A stretch of 64,000 bases of DNA, from contig NZ_JBCFYD010000001.1 in NCBI RefSeq assembly GCF_038594945.1, positions 868,001 through 932,000 on the forward strand, in the 5' to 3' direction. Position numbers and translations under genes: made by a program. Of this stretch, positions 28,004 to 37,002 are shown piece by piece. Each line of letters opens with the position of its first letter. Position 1 is the first letter of the stretch. A model generated the notes under the pieces. The model had not been told where the DNA came from, made no database searches, and was given only the letters and a program-made list of their open reading frames with translations. This stretch comes from Fodinibius sp. Rm-B-1B1-1 (GTDB taxonomy: Bacteria; Bacteroidota; Rhodothermia; Balneolales; Balneolaceae).

Positions 28004-28894
28004 TTAAAAAAGATCATTTTGTTCACCTGGTAACTTTGGCGGTTCCAAATCTGTTCCCAATGACGCATTCAGTTTTTGAATAAAATAGGCCGACAGCTTG
28101 GGCGACGCTTTTTCCTTATTTTGATGGACAAAAAAGTGGATATTATCCAGTCCCTGCTCGTTCCACTTTGTTAAACGTTGCACCCACTCATCAAGCCGAC
28201 TGTAATCTGTTTCGTGATTAGCTCCAACATACCGTACAAAAGCTTCATTATTGGTCAAACGCATGTGCAGCAGATCGCGCCTTCCGGCTGTATCCGTAAT
28301 TAGATTAGCTACGTCGTTTTCCTCCAACAGTTGATAAAGCTCATTGGCTACTTCAGAATCAGCAAACCAATCGGGGTGACGAAATTCTATGGCCAGCGGA
28401 ACGCCCTCGGGCCAACGTCCTATAAACCGAGCAACCCGGTCAAAATATTTAGGCTTAAAATTGCCACGCAGCTGTAAAAAGGTTGTTCCCAGTTTCTCTT
28501 TAAAATGAATAATACTGTCATAATAATCCTCAGTAGCGGTTTCAATATCATTAAGCCATTTTAAGTGACTAATATACCGGTTGACCTTCGGAAAAAATTT
28601 GAAGTCTGTAGGTACTTTGTTGTACCAGGTTGTTATCTGGTCTTTATCAAAAGTATTATAAAAGGTGGCATTGAGCTCTACTGAATTAAAGTTTTTTCCA
28701 TAGTATTCGAGTTCATCTCCTACGCCATCCGGATAAAAATTCTTGAGATCTTTCTTATTCCACTTGGCACATCCTACATAAACCGAAGGGGTTTCTTTAT
28801 CCCCATAAGTAGAAAGTACGTTTTTTGTTCGGGGATGATCATCGGGAAGAGATAGGTTCTGGTCACCGGGATTATCAATACTGCCAAATTTCAT
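28004..28894 (-). CDS. DUF72 (YecE-like) TIM-barrel protein
   Basis: This 296-residue cytoplasmic protein of the DUF72 family begins, after a short tail, with YVGCAKWNKKDLKNFYP. The family words FNSVELNATFY, FKFFPKVNRYISH, LGTTFLQLRG and PLAIEFRHPDWF follow in the expected order. The fold is a TIM barrel related to xylose-isomerase-like enzymes, but no activity is established. It is a leftward single gene with no terminator seen in the short gap to the transporter. Family assignment is firm, function is not. Confidence 0.92.
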   Translation of the reverse strand: MKFGSIDNPGDQNLSLPDDHPRTKNVLSTYGDKETPSVYVGCAKWNKKDLKNFYPDGVGDELEYYGKNFNSVELNATFYNTFDKDQITTWYNKVPTDFKFFPKVNRYISHLKWLNDIETATEDYYDSIIHFKEKLGTTFLQLRGNFKPKYFDRVARFIGRWPEGVPLAIEFRHPDWFADSEVANELYQLLEENDVANLITDTAGRRDLLHMRLTNNEAFVRYVGANHETDYSRLDEWVQRLTKWNEQGLDNIHFFVHQNKEKASPKLSAYFIQKLNASLGTDLEPPKLPGEQNDLF

Positions 28895-29089
28895 AACAAG
28901 TTATTAAATCTTAGTTGAATTAGATGATTCATAAGAAATAAGGAACAAATTAGAATAGGAAGCTTACCTACAAAAGTACCCTCCAAAATTGCTATCAATG
29001 GAAAAACTGTAACCAGTAAATTACATATATATTCTAATAATTATGAGTGAATATCGGATTTATCCCAAATTAAATAAGAGGGAATAATT

Positions 29090-29455
29090 ATGAGTACCAA
29101 AGAGCAATTTTTGCGTGATTTTAATAACGCTTTTGCCAACAGCGATATAGATTATATTTCAAAATTTGTTGCAGATGATATTCAATGGATCATCAAAGGC
29201 GACGATGCCATCATAGGTAAAAGTAACTTTACCACTGCGCTCAAGGAGATGAAAGCTGATGAACCGTTCGAACTTTCTATTGATAATATCATCATACACA
29301 AAAATAAAGGCATAGTTGAAGGCTCAATGTCATCGCCAGATGGCAAAACATATGCCTTCTGTGATAGTTATGTTTTTAGTGATACCGATGTTCCCATGAT
29401 CAATAAGATGACATCCTATGTAATTTCGTTAGAGAAAAAACCAGTAAAAGCGTAA
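29090..29455 (+). CDS. SnoaL/NTF2-like fold protein
   Basis: This 121-residue cytoplasmic protein has the NTF2-like pattern: an N-terminal helical pair (FLRDFNNAFANSDIDYISKFVADDI), then the cone-forming sheet with VEGSMSSPDGKTY. Such proteins are ligand-binding or small-molecule isomerase/cyclase scaffolds. It lies 11 bp upstream of an AHSA1-type SRPBCC protein and is almost surely co-transcribed with it; such pairs are common in stress or detoxification operons. Substrate unknown. A second NTF2-like protein lies at 38.9 kb. Confidence 0.82.
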   Translation: MSTKEQFLRDFNNAFANSDIDYISKFVADDIQWIIKGDDAIIGKSNFTTALKEMKADEPFELSIDNIIIHKNKGIVEGSMSSPDGKTYAFCDSYVFSDTDVPMINKMTSYVISLEKKPVKA

Positions 29456-29466
29456 GAGGTAATCCT

Positions 29467-29961
29467 TTGAAAAAAACTGACACCACAAATAAGCTGGTTA
29501 TCACCCGCCATTTTGATGCTCCCCGGGCATTGGTTTGGGAGGCATGGACCCATCCTGGAAAAATAAAACAATGGTGGGGGCCAAAAGATTTTAGCTGTCC
29601 CCATGCCAGCATCGATTTGCGAAAAGGAGGTAGCTACTTAAACTGTATGCGTTCGCCCGAGGGCAAAGAGTTCTGGTCTACGGGTACCTACAAAAAAATA
29701 AACGCCCCCTCTAAGTTAGTTTGTACCGACAGTTTTGCCGACTCCGAGGGTAATCTCGTCCCCGCTTCGTACTATGGATTTGAAGAAGACTTTCCCCTGA
29801 CTATGGAGATCGTACTACAACTTGACGAAATAAACTCTAAAACTCGCATGACGCTGAAGCATATTGGTATCCCGGCAGGTGACATGACCAAAGAAACCAA
29901 AAGAGGATGGAATCAATCGTTCGATAAGTTAAATGCCTATCTTAACACTTCCGCTAAATAA
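29467..29961 (+). CDS. SRPBCC / AHSA1-type START-fold protein
   Basis: This 164-residue cytoplasmic protein has the typical AHSA1 signature: RHFDAPRALVWEAWTHPGKI, followed by QWWGPKDFSC. The C-terminal helix (TKRGWNQSFDKLNAYL) closes the hydrophobic ligand cavity. Family members bind lipids or other hydrophobic ligands or act as co-chaperone-like factors. The start is TTG at 29467, preceded by AGAGG. No ATG is available before the conserved RHFDAP segment. It forms a two-gene unit with the NTF2-like gene and is followed by a terminator shared with the convergent S41 gene. Confidence 0.9.
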   Translation: MKKTDTTNKLVITRHFDAPRALVWEAWTHPGKIKQWWGPKDFSCPHASIDLRKGGSYLNCMRSPEGKEFWSTGTYKKINAPSKLVCTDSFADSEGNLVPASYYGFEEDFPLTMEIVLQLDEINSKTRMTLKHIGIPAGDMTKETKRGWNQSFDKLNAYLNTSAK

Positions 29962-29964
29962 AAA

Positions 29965-29995
29965 AGGGAATCAGGCAATTAGCCCTGATTCCCTC
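29965..29995. terminator. Bidirectional terminator between the AHSA1 and S41 peptidase genes
   Basis: GGGAATCAGG at 29966-29975 pairs with CCTGATTCCC at 29984-29993, with an A-run immediately before it. It lies four bases after the rightward stop and 26 bp after the leftward stop, so it can end both transcripts. The leftward U tract is the better one. Confidence 0.85.
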
Positions 29996-30018
29996 TACTA
30001 ATTTTTGTGTTAGCTTAC

Positions 30019-31575
30019 TTACCGCTTTTCACCTGTTGGCATCATATAAGGCTCTACAAACATGCCTTGTCTATGCAACTTAAAGGCATCAAAACCAGTA
30101 GGTAGTGGGGCTTCTTTCATCTTGATCTGTTTAACACCTGCGCGCCGTTTCGTTTGTTGACCAAGTATTATATCAATAGCCCGAGAAAAAAGAGGTTCCT
30201 CAGGATTACCTAAGTTTGGCTTATTTAAAATATTATCCAGCGTTATCTCACTAACGCAGTTATCAGAATCATCATCGGGACAGCCATCAGACGTATATCC
30301 CTCCGGCGCAAATCCTGTTGGATAGGCTTCCCCATCAGCATTAACTATTTTTAGTACAATTGGTTGAATAGCCTTTTTGTGATCCGAATTGGCTTCATCG
30401 CTATTTAGATAAGGAGACGGAGCATCATACAACGTTAGGGACCCTTCATCTTTACCTACCGTTTTCAAACCGATGTATGTTACGTCTATATGGGGAAGCA
30501 GGCTATTGATCACCGTCTCACTGGCAGAAGCCGTCCCCGAACTGGTCAACACATACACTTTATCTAACGATAAGCGGTTCATAGATTCAGAATTTTCAAA
30601 GTTTCCTTCATTATCTCGCTTAATATCGCCGTCTTCATTTTCCAAGGGCACTTCATCTAAAAAAAATACCTCCCGATTATTATTTGCAGATCGTTTTTCG
30701 TTGTATTCAAACTCTCCAAATTTTGTTGAACTTCCGAGCCCGGAGATCATACTTGTTAACAGTTGGCTGGTTATTACAGCTCCACCGCCATTGTAGCGCA
30801 AATCTAACACAAGCTCATTTATGGCTTGGTTTTTAAAATCTGAAAATACGTCGTTGAGGGCTTGATGTGAATTCGTTTGAAAAGAGTTGTACATCAAATA
30901 GCCAATCTTTACCCCACTGGTATCTATAACCTCACTGGCAAATACTGGGTCTTCAATAACTTCCTGAGATTCCACGGTAACGGTTTCATCTTCTACATAT
31001 TGAATATTACTTCCCGAGGTATCAATTTTTGCCAACGTTAAATCATGGGCCGAATCGTTTGTCAAAAGATCCAGGTAATTATTTACCGTTATGGTAGTAC
31101 CATCTACTTTTGTAAATAAATCTAACCGCTCAAGACCGGCGTCTTCTGCTGGAGAACCTGGAATAACATAACGCACATATCCCACTAAATCCGTTTGCTG
31201 CTGATCTTTATAATAGAATCCATAATTCAGTCCCAAGGCCGCATAAATACCATCTTGCTCATTTTGGTATTCTTCATAATCATCAATAAAAAAGGAAAAG
31301 TCATCATCGGGATGTCGAAACGATTCAAATAACGCTTCTGCATCAGAAAACCCATTAAGATATCTCCAAAATTCCCCCTCATTGTCATCACGATTATCGG
31401 CAAGCGCCGAAACATCACCCTGCCAATAATACCAGTAGTTCATGGCATTCCATACAAATTGCTTTTCATCAGAGGGTTCTTCTATTTCATCATCCGAATC
31501 TGAACCCGTTAAAAGTTCACAGCCTCCAATAATGATCACTAAAAATGCAATACAAATAAATCGCAAATTTTTCAT
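30019..31575 (-). CDS. S41 family (C-terminal processing) serine peptidase lipoprotein
   Basis: This exported lipoprotein of about 518 residues has a signal with lipobox IIGGCE and an acidic linker. An N-terminal helical region, a PDZ-like domain (VIPGSPAEDAGLERLD) and the S41 catalytic domain follow. LDLRYNGGGAV is the structural motif, the nucleophile Ser is in TSSGTASASE, and the general base Lys is in GLKTVGKDEG. The dyad is intact. The start at 31575 puts Met directly before the signal core; a start eight codons upstream gives a poor signal peptide. It probably works in the periplasm or on the cell surface. Protein substrate unknown. Confidence 0.9.
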   Translation of the reverse strand: MKNLRFICIAFLVIIIGGCELLTGSDSDDEIEEPSDEKQFVWNAMNYWYYWQGDVSALADNRDDNEGEFWRYLNGFSDAEALFESFRHPDDDFSFFIDDYEEYQNEQDGIYAALGLNYGFYYKDQQQTDLVGYVRYVIPGSPAEDAGLERLDLFTKVDGTTITVNNYLDLLTNDSAHDLTLAKIDTSGSNIQYVEDETVTVESQEVIEDPVFASEVIDTSGVKIGYLMYNSFQTNSHQALNDVFSDFKNQAINELVLDLRYNGGGAVITSQLLTSMISGLGSSTKFGEFEYNEKRSANNNREVFFLDEVPLENEDGDIKRDNEGNFENSESMNRLSLDKVYVLTSSGTASASETVINSLLPHIDVTYIGLKTVGKDEGSLTLYDAPSPYLNSDEANSDHKKAIQPIVLKIVNADGEAYPTGFAPEGYTSDGCPDDDSDNCVSEITLDNILNKPNLGNPEEPLFSRAIDIILGQQTKRRAGVKQIKMKEAPLPTGFDAFKLHRQGMFVEPYMMPTGEKR

Positions 31576-31647
31576 AACTTTTGTACTAAAATTACACAAT
31601 AGCTGTTATATACTTACAAAACTAATTTCTGATTACTTTTATTCCCA

Positions 31648-32067
31648 ATGAAGATTATAATGTTGTTTATAACACCCATATTACTGTTTTCATCTGGGTG
31701 TTCCTCAACTGAAAATACAGTAAGTAATCAAAATATTCAGATTTTAAATGCGACATATGATAACTGGTCCCGCTCTCCCATAGGGAGTTCTGATGTACCA
31801 GAAGTGGGGACCGACCTCTCTGTAACAGTAAAAAACTGGTCTTCTGACTTTACGCCCCAGCATATCATTTTTAACAACAGAAAGTCACTTTCTGCTACAA
31901 TAAGCGATACCCTTGACAATAATATTATAATCACCGGACGAATTATTCGGACCTCATCCAAACTTCCAAAAACATCAGACTCTACCGAAAAGAGCGATCG
32001 GTTGGTATTTTCAGATTCTGATGGGAATACGAATCACGTCCTAATCGAAGACTGGCAACGAAATTAA
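31648..32067 (+). CDS. Small lipoprotein of unknown function
   Basis: This 139-residue exported protein has a signal peptide (IIMLFITPILLFSS) and lipobox SSGC, then a predicted all-beta region of about 115 residues (VGTDLSVTVKNWSSDFTPQH). I do not recognise a family. It is probably anchored in the inner or outer membrane. It is divergent from the S41 peptidase lipoprotein gene, whose start lies 72 bp away. It is convergent with the HhH/membrane-protein pair. Confidence 0.6.
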   Translation: MKIIMLFITPILLFSSGCSSTENTVSNQNIQILNATYDNWSRSPIGSSDVPEVGTDLSVTVKNWSSDFTPQHIIFNNRKSLSATISDTLDNNIIITGRIIRTSSKLPKTSDSTEKSDRLVFSDSDGNTNHVLIEDWQRN

Positions 32068-32089
32068 TACCATAGCTGGGGTATATAAA

Positions 32090-32524
32090 TTAGGACTTCT
32101 CCAGCTTGGGATGTCGATGAGCAGCAGCCAACGCCAAAATACCCGCTAAAAAGAGTACGCCCGGAGCTAAAAGCGGGTACGATCCCTTTAGGGCCGGAAG
32201 GATAGCTTCGGCCAATGAGAATGACGGATTAATTTCGCGTGTAAATGCCAGGTTTCGGCTAAAGTGAATATAAATTCCCACCACACCACTTAACACAACC
32301 AAGCCCATTATAACTCGCATAGCTTTCAAAGTATTTGTTGTGGGATAATACCAGGCGCCCCCAATGCTTACTAATCCAATCGCCGAAAAGACAAAAGGTA
32401 GCCACTGCAAGCCTTCCTCATAATGCTCTATGAGCAGTAGTTCGGCGATGGTACCAATCAAAATAAAGGCGGCGACTCCCAACAGGAATCGCCGCAACTG
32501 ATGTTCAATAGATTTTTCTTCCAT
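32090..32524 (-). CDS. Four-span membrane protein of unknown function
   Basis: This 144-residue integral membrane protein has four hydrophobic segments at about residues 14-32, 39-58, 68-87 and 115-134. The word LAFTREINPSFSLAEAI lies between spans three and four. No motif that names a function is visible. It follows the HhH lipoprotein gene with three bases between stop and start, so the two form an operon and may cooperate. Confidence 0.7.
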   Translation of the reverse strand: MEEKSIEHQLRRFLLGVAAFILIGTIAELLLIEHYEEGLQWLPFVFSAIGLVSIGGAWYYPTTNTLKAMRVIMGLVVLSGVVGIYIHFSRNLAFTREINPSFSLAEAILPALKGSYPLLAPGVLFLAGILALAAAHRHPKLEKS

Positions 32525-32527
32525 CGG

Positions 32528-33049
32528 TTATTCAGCTTTCATGTAACTTTTGGCTGTAGCCAACTGCTGTTCATCTACTACAGAAGAAAGAGCTTCAAAA
32601 AAGGCTTCATTAGTATCAAAGGGACGCTGACTGGCAATCTCTTGGGCTGCAGATTCATCCAAACCCGGGATCTGCGTCAACGTTGAGACATCACTATCAT
32701 TACGGTGAATGGGTACGAAAATGTACTCCTCATATGCCGCTACCTGTGATTCATCAACATATTTACCAATTTCTTTACGGAACTGCTGAATGCTTACATA
32801 CGGGCGATACTCCTCAAACTCGTGAACCATCTTATCGCCCACATTGGGGATCGTCCGAAACTGATCGCCGGATGCCGTATTTATGTTAAGCTTCTCGGTT
32901 GGGGCAGATGTCGTATCAGTTTCAGCAGTGGCTTGGCTTTTTTCGTTAGCAGATTCTTCTTCGCCACTTCCACCACAGGCCACAAGACCTCCGGCAAGAA
33001 ATAAAATCAAAAATGTCTTGGTAAAATATTGTCTAAATAGATTTTTCAT
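32528..33049 (-). CDS. Exported helix-hairpin-helix (ComEA-like) lipoprotein
   Basis: This 173-residue protein has an N-terminal signal (FLILFLAGGLVAC, lipobox GLVAC) and a Ser/Glu/Thr-rich linker. Two helix-hairpin-helix segments follow: LNINTASGDQFRTIPNVG and LTQIPGLDESAAQEIA. HhH repeats of this type bind DNA or act as protein-protein modules. ComEA, the DNA receptor in natural transformation, has this domain outside the membrane. The first unit lacks the usual GIG turn, so DNA binding is uncertain. It is in an operon with the four-span membrane protein downstream. Confidence 0.82.
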   Translation of the reverse strand: MKNLFRQYFTKTFLILFLAGGLVACGGSGEEESANEKSQATAETDTTSAPTEKLNINTASGDQFRTIPNVGDKMVHEFEEYRPYVSIQQFRKEIGKYVDESQVAAYEEYIFVPIHRNDSDVSTLTQIPGLDESAAQEIASQRPFDTNEAFFEALSSVVDEQQLATAKSYMKAE

Positions 33050-33249
33050 CGGTATATATTTGTAGTTAAATATGCTTCAAAAGAATAGAATAAATCTAAA
33101 TAAGAATAACCAGGATTTCCACCCTTTAACACATTAAAAATTGTAACACCTTTACCTCATACAAAAGAAAGTATAAAGAAGTATTATTAAACTATTCATC
33201 ACACTAATACGTTGGTATTTTTCGTATATTACGATATAAAATTTTACCC

Positions 33250-33915
33250 ATGAAAAAGATCTTCACTAACATTCGAGAACCCGTTAATACATTGACCCAT
33301 GCCGCTGGGGCTGTGCTCGCGGTAATCGGGCTCGTCCTGCTTGTTTTCGAAGCTATTCAAAGCGGCTCAATTAGCCATTTGATTGCCTTTTCCATATTTG
33401 GCCTCAGTATGATTTTACTTTACACTGCCAGCTCATTATACCATGCGTTGCCAGTTAAAAAGAAAACTCTGGAGCTCCTTCAGAAACTTGATCACAGCAT
33501 GATCTATGTGCTCATTGCCGGTACCTACACGCCTATTTGTTTACTGGTTCTTGAAGGAGGATGGAAATGGGGACTCTTTACCACCATCTGGAGCCTCGCA
33601 ATCATTGGCATCATTAAAAAATTTCTTTGGATGAATGCCCCGCGCTGGCTCTCTACGTTATTTTATTTGGGGATGGGCTGGCTGGCCATCATCATTTTTC
33701 CCACTCTTATGGAAAAACTGCCCATGGCCTTTTTAGTCTGGATTGGCATTGGCGGGCTGGCCTACACGCTCGGCGCTATTATCTACGGTATCAAAAAACC
33801 GAACCCCATACCCAATTGGTTTGGCCACCATGAAATATGGCACCTTTTTGTAATGGCTGGTACCTTCTCACACTTTTGGGCCATTTACTATTACCTGCCG
33901 GGTTACGGGGGATAA
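33250..33915 (+). CDS. PAQR / hemolysin III family membrane protein
   Basis: This inner-membrane protein of 221 residues has seven predicted spans. Hallmarks are EPVNTLTHAAGAVLAVIG at the N-terminus, SSLYHALP, LDHSMIYVLIAGTYTP and the C-terminal GHHEIWHLFVMAGTFSHF. Together they provide the conserved Ser, Asp and His cluster that forms the zinc site of this superfamily. Bacterial members (YqfA-like) take part in membrane-fluidity homeostasis or hydrolase-like lipid chemistry; haemolysis is a historical label. It is a single gene with no linked partner. Confidence 0.93.
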   Translation: MKKIFTNIREPVNTLTHAAGAVLAVIGLVLLVFEAIQSGSISHLIAFSIFGLSMILLYTASSLYHALPVKKKTLELLQKLDHSMIYVLIAGTYTPICLLVLEGGWKWGLFTTIWSLAIIGIIKKFLWMNAPRWLSTLFYLGMGWLAIIIFPTLMEKLPMAFLVWIGIGGLAYTLGAIIYGIKKPNPIPNWFGHHEIWHLFVMAGTFSHFWAIYYYLPGYGG

Positions 33916-34087
33916 ACCTCGCTGTTCAAGACAGTAACAAGATGATCTTAAATATTTATTAGATTGCAAATTTAGCCCTTTTATGGAGGAGCTAAAGGAG
34001 AAACCAAAAGAGGGCCAAAAAACTGTTGTTGATGATAGCCATCAATCTTTGTTAGATTGGCTCATCATTCAATCAATACAAAGTGGC

Positions 34088-36955
34088 ATGTTTTCCAAAC
34101 TATTATACTCTTTTATTTTCCTCTTCTTGTTGCATGCCAACTGTTTTGCCCAGCTGTATCCCACTCAATACCGCCCACCCAATCAACATTGGCAACAGCT
34201 GAAAACTGCTCATTTCAAATTTGTTTATGCACCTGAGAATGACAGGCAGGCAATAGAGATGGCACAGATTTTAGAATCACAATATCCCAAGGTACAACGG
34301 TTGGTAGGAGGGCAGCTCCAAAACTTTCCCATCATATTAAATAACTACAACGACCGTTCTAACGGTTTTGTAACCCCCTTTAACTTCCGGTCAGAAATTG
34401 AGCTACCACCTATCAAAGGCAAGTCGCTAAATCCACAAACGGGTAGTTGGCTGACCAATGTGGGCCCACATGAACTGGTCCACGCACTGCAATTCAGCAA
34501 TCTCGGTGATTACAATATTCCTCAATTTGTGAGCCTTTTTTCACCTGACCTGGCGCGCTCTATTCACGGGGCCTTACCACCCGGGGCTACCGAAGGCATT
34601 GCTGTTTATCACGAGACAACAAATATTGCCGAACACGGAGGACGTGGCAATTATCCCTTTTTCACCAATCAGTTTGATGCCACATTTGATAGCAATAAAC
34701 GCTGGTCAATGAGGCAACTCATTCAGCCACCCGACTACACACGTCCCTTTGGCCGGCACTATATAGGCGGTTATGAATTTATCACTTGGCTTCATACCAC
34801 CTATGGTGATAAAACCACACGGAAAGTGCTCGATTTTTATATGGATTTTCCCTTTCTGGGATACGGCTTCGCGCTCCGTCGTGTTACCGGTTCCTGGCCT
34901 GGAAAACTCTATGATCAATTCGAGAAGCATCACAAAAATAAGCTCAATGCCGATGAGCATGATTCCCGGTTTATGGAACTGAACCTTCCATTTAGAGGTC
35001 GGGAAATTCGTCGGCCAAAGTGGCTCTCCGACTCAAGACTTATTTTTTATGGCTCGTTTTATAATGCCCGCCCAGGATTTTATAGCTATGATCTGAACAA
35101 CCACAGCCTGAATCATATCATTGCAACCAACTCGGTGCGGGACTTTCAATACACGCTGTCTAATGATCGCTCACAGATGGTATTCAGCTATTACGAAACA
35201 GATCCTATTTATGATAGTACGGCCAAAACAGAATTAGTAAGCTACCATTTTGAATCCCAACAAAAGCAACAGCTAACGCAACAATCACGATTGTATGCTC
35301 CTACTTTTTTTGAGGATGGATTATTTGCCCTTAAATCACATCCTGGTCGGTCGAAGCTGATAGCTCTTCCAAGCACCAACTTTAATGATGAACAAGAGGT
35401 TTTTTCGGACCCAAACCATGAAATAAAAGCCGTGGCATCACGCCCTGACCAAAAGCAGTTAGCTATTATATCCAACAAAAAAGAACAGCAAGCTCTTTGG
35501 ATTACAGGCCGGAGTAATGTTGCCAAGCAGCTGGACCAAGAACCAGATGTAGCTTTTGAGAGCGGCTCAGTTTTTGATCCCGAGTGGCACCCCAATGAGG
35601 ACAAAATTCTATTTAGCAGCGACTTTTCGGGGACGATGCAGCTTTACGAGTACAACTTATCGCAGCAGGAAATTCTGCAAATTACGAATATGAAATTTAA
35701 TGCTTTTGAAGGCAGTTACAATCCCGATGGCAACCGGGTTGCCTTTATCCGGCAGGATAAAAATGAGCGGCTTCCGGCGCTGATTGAACGAAACGATTTT
35801 TTCAATCGGCCTATATCGGAACAGCGTTGGAAAACAACGACACGACGAAATCTCGAACCCGTCAGTGTTATTTCTGATTCTATTACAACAGCTTCGCAAT
35901 CATGGGAAACGGACTCCTATTCATCAAGCGCCAGCTGGCTAAAGCCCCGTACGATTTTGCCTAATGCCGAAGAGGTGTCGAATCAAAACAAATATAAGGT
36001 AGGTCTTTCGCTGCATAGCGTAAATACATTATCTACCCAGGCGTACTCGGGAGAAGTTACCTATTTTAAAAAACGTGGCTGGTACGATTTTTCATATCAA
36101 AATAAAACGTTTTGGCCAGGATTTAGACTTCGTGCTTTCAATGAACCATCATATCGAGCAGTTTCCAACAACGCCTTCTTGGGCAGACAGGAACGTAGCC
36201 TGGCTTTTAGCGTTCCTTTTAGCATACGGTTCAATCAAAATATTTATAACACTTCTCTGTCAATAAGCCCAGAACTTCGTCAGTCACAAATACGATTTTG
36301 GGATACAAATTTTCAGAACGCTATTTCGGAATTTGCTAATACAACGGTTGGCGACATGTTAGTCCGATTCAACTACCGCTTACAGCAAAATATTCGGGAT
36401 ATTCAACCAAATACAGGAGTTATACTATTTTCAGAGATTGAGCATTACTTATCGGGGGATACCGTTTCATTTTCTACCGCAGAACGTGACTTCCAATTTT
36501 CTGCACCCGCACAGACCGCCTGGCAAGGAGGGATGTTTGCTTATATTTCTCCCCTCCGTCAATGGAATCAATCGCTGCGATTGGGAATGAGGGGATTAAC
36601 TCAATCGGGCTTTATTTTTGACAATCAAAGTTTGGTTTCAAATGGATTTTCAGAATCTATTTTTCCCAGTTCCCGCAATTTGCTAAGCTTTAGCACTCGC
36701 TATACTGCTCCCATAACATATGTTGATGATGGAGGCCTTTTGCTTCCTTTTTACTTAAGTAATATTTACCTGGTGGCTTTTTCGAATACAGTTGTTGATC
36801 CCACCTTTTCAGATTGGCACCACGATTCCCGATCTGTATTTGGACTTGGTCTGCGCGTAAATTTTCGCTTTGGTAACATCGGATTCAATATTGGCGTGGG
36901 TGTTGGGTATGAGCCAACTCGCAAGCAGCATCAATTTTTTATAGGAGATTTTTAA
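34088..36955 (+). CDS. Exported gluzincin metallopeptidase-like protein fused to a TolB-like propeller and a C-terminal barrel-like region
   Basis: With the start at 34088 this is a 955-residue protein with a clean signal peptide (SKLLYSFIFLFLLHANCFA, cut after AQ). An in-frame ATG at 33983 would add 35 polar residues before it and is less likely. An N-terminal gluzincin-like domain carries HELVH (H128, E129, H132) and the expected third ligand E169 in TEGIAVY. TolB/WD-like propeller repeats follow at about 310-620 (words such as NEDKILFSSDFSG). The last 270 residues alternate like outer-membrane beta strands and end in aromatic IGDF. It is probably surface-exposed or in the outer membrane. 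Substrate unknown. Confidence 0.8.
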   Translation: MFSKLLYSFIFLFLLHANCFAQLYPTQYRPPNQHWQQLKTAHFKFVYAPENDRQAIEMAQILESQYPKVQRLVGGQLQNFPIILNNYNDRSNGFVTPFNFRSEIELPPIKGKSLNPQTGSWLTNVGPHELVHALQFSNLGDYNIPQFVSLFSPDLARSIHGALPPGATEGIAVYHETTNIAEHGGRGNYPFFTNQFDATFDSNKRWSMRQLIQPPDYTRPFGRHYIGGYEFITWLHTTYGDKTTRKVLDFYMDFPFLGYGFALRRVTGSWPGKLYDQFEKHHKNKLNADEHDSRFMELNLPFRGREIRRPKWLSDSRLIFYGSFYNARPGFYSYDLNNHSLNHIIATNSVRDFQYTLSNDRSQMVFSYYETDPIYDSTAKTELVSYHFESQQKQQLTQQSRLYAPTFFEDGLFALKSHPGRSKLIALPSTNFNDEQEVFSDPNHEIKAVASRPDQKQLAIISNKKEQQALWITGRSNVAKQLDQEPDVAFESGSVFDPEWHPNEDKILFSSDFSGTMQLYEYNLSQQEILQITNMKFNAFEGSYNPDGNRVAFIRQDKNERLPALIERNDFFNRPISEQRWKTTTRRNLEPVSVISDSITTASQSWETDSYSSSASWLKPRTILPNAEEVSNQNKYKVGLSLHSVNTLSTQAYSGEVTYFKKRGWYDFSYQNKTFWPGFRLRAFNEPSYRAVSNNAFLGRQERSLAFSVPFSIRFNQNIYNTSLSISPELRQSQIRFWDTNFQNAISEFANTTVGDMLVRFNYRLQQNIRDIQPNTGVILFSEIEHYLSGDTVSFSTAERDFQFSAPAQTAWQGGMFAYISPLRQWNQSLRLGMRGLTQSGFIFDNQSLVSNGFSESIFPSSRNLLSFSTRYTAPITYVDDGGLLLPFYLSNIYLVAFSNTVVDPTFSDWHHDSRSVFGLGLRVNFRFGNIGFNIGVGVGYEPTRKQHQFFIGDF

Positions 36956-37002
36956 ACGTATACTTCAGCTTCACATCACAGATTTATCTATTCCTGTTCG
37001 AT

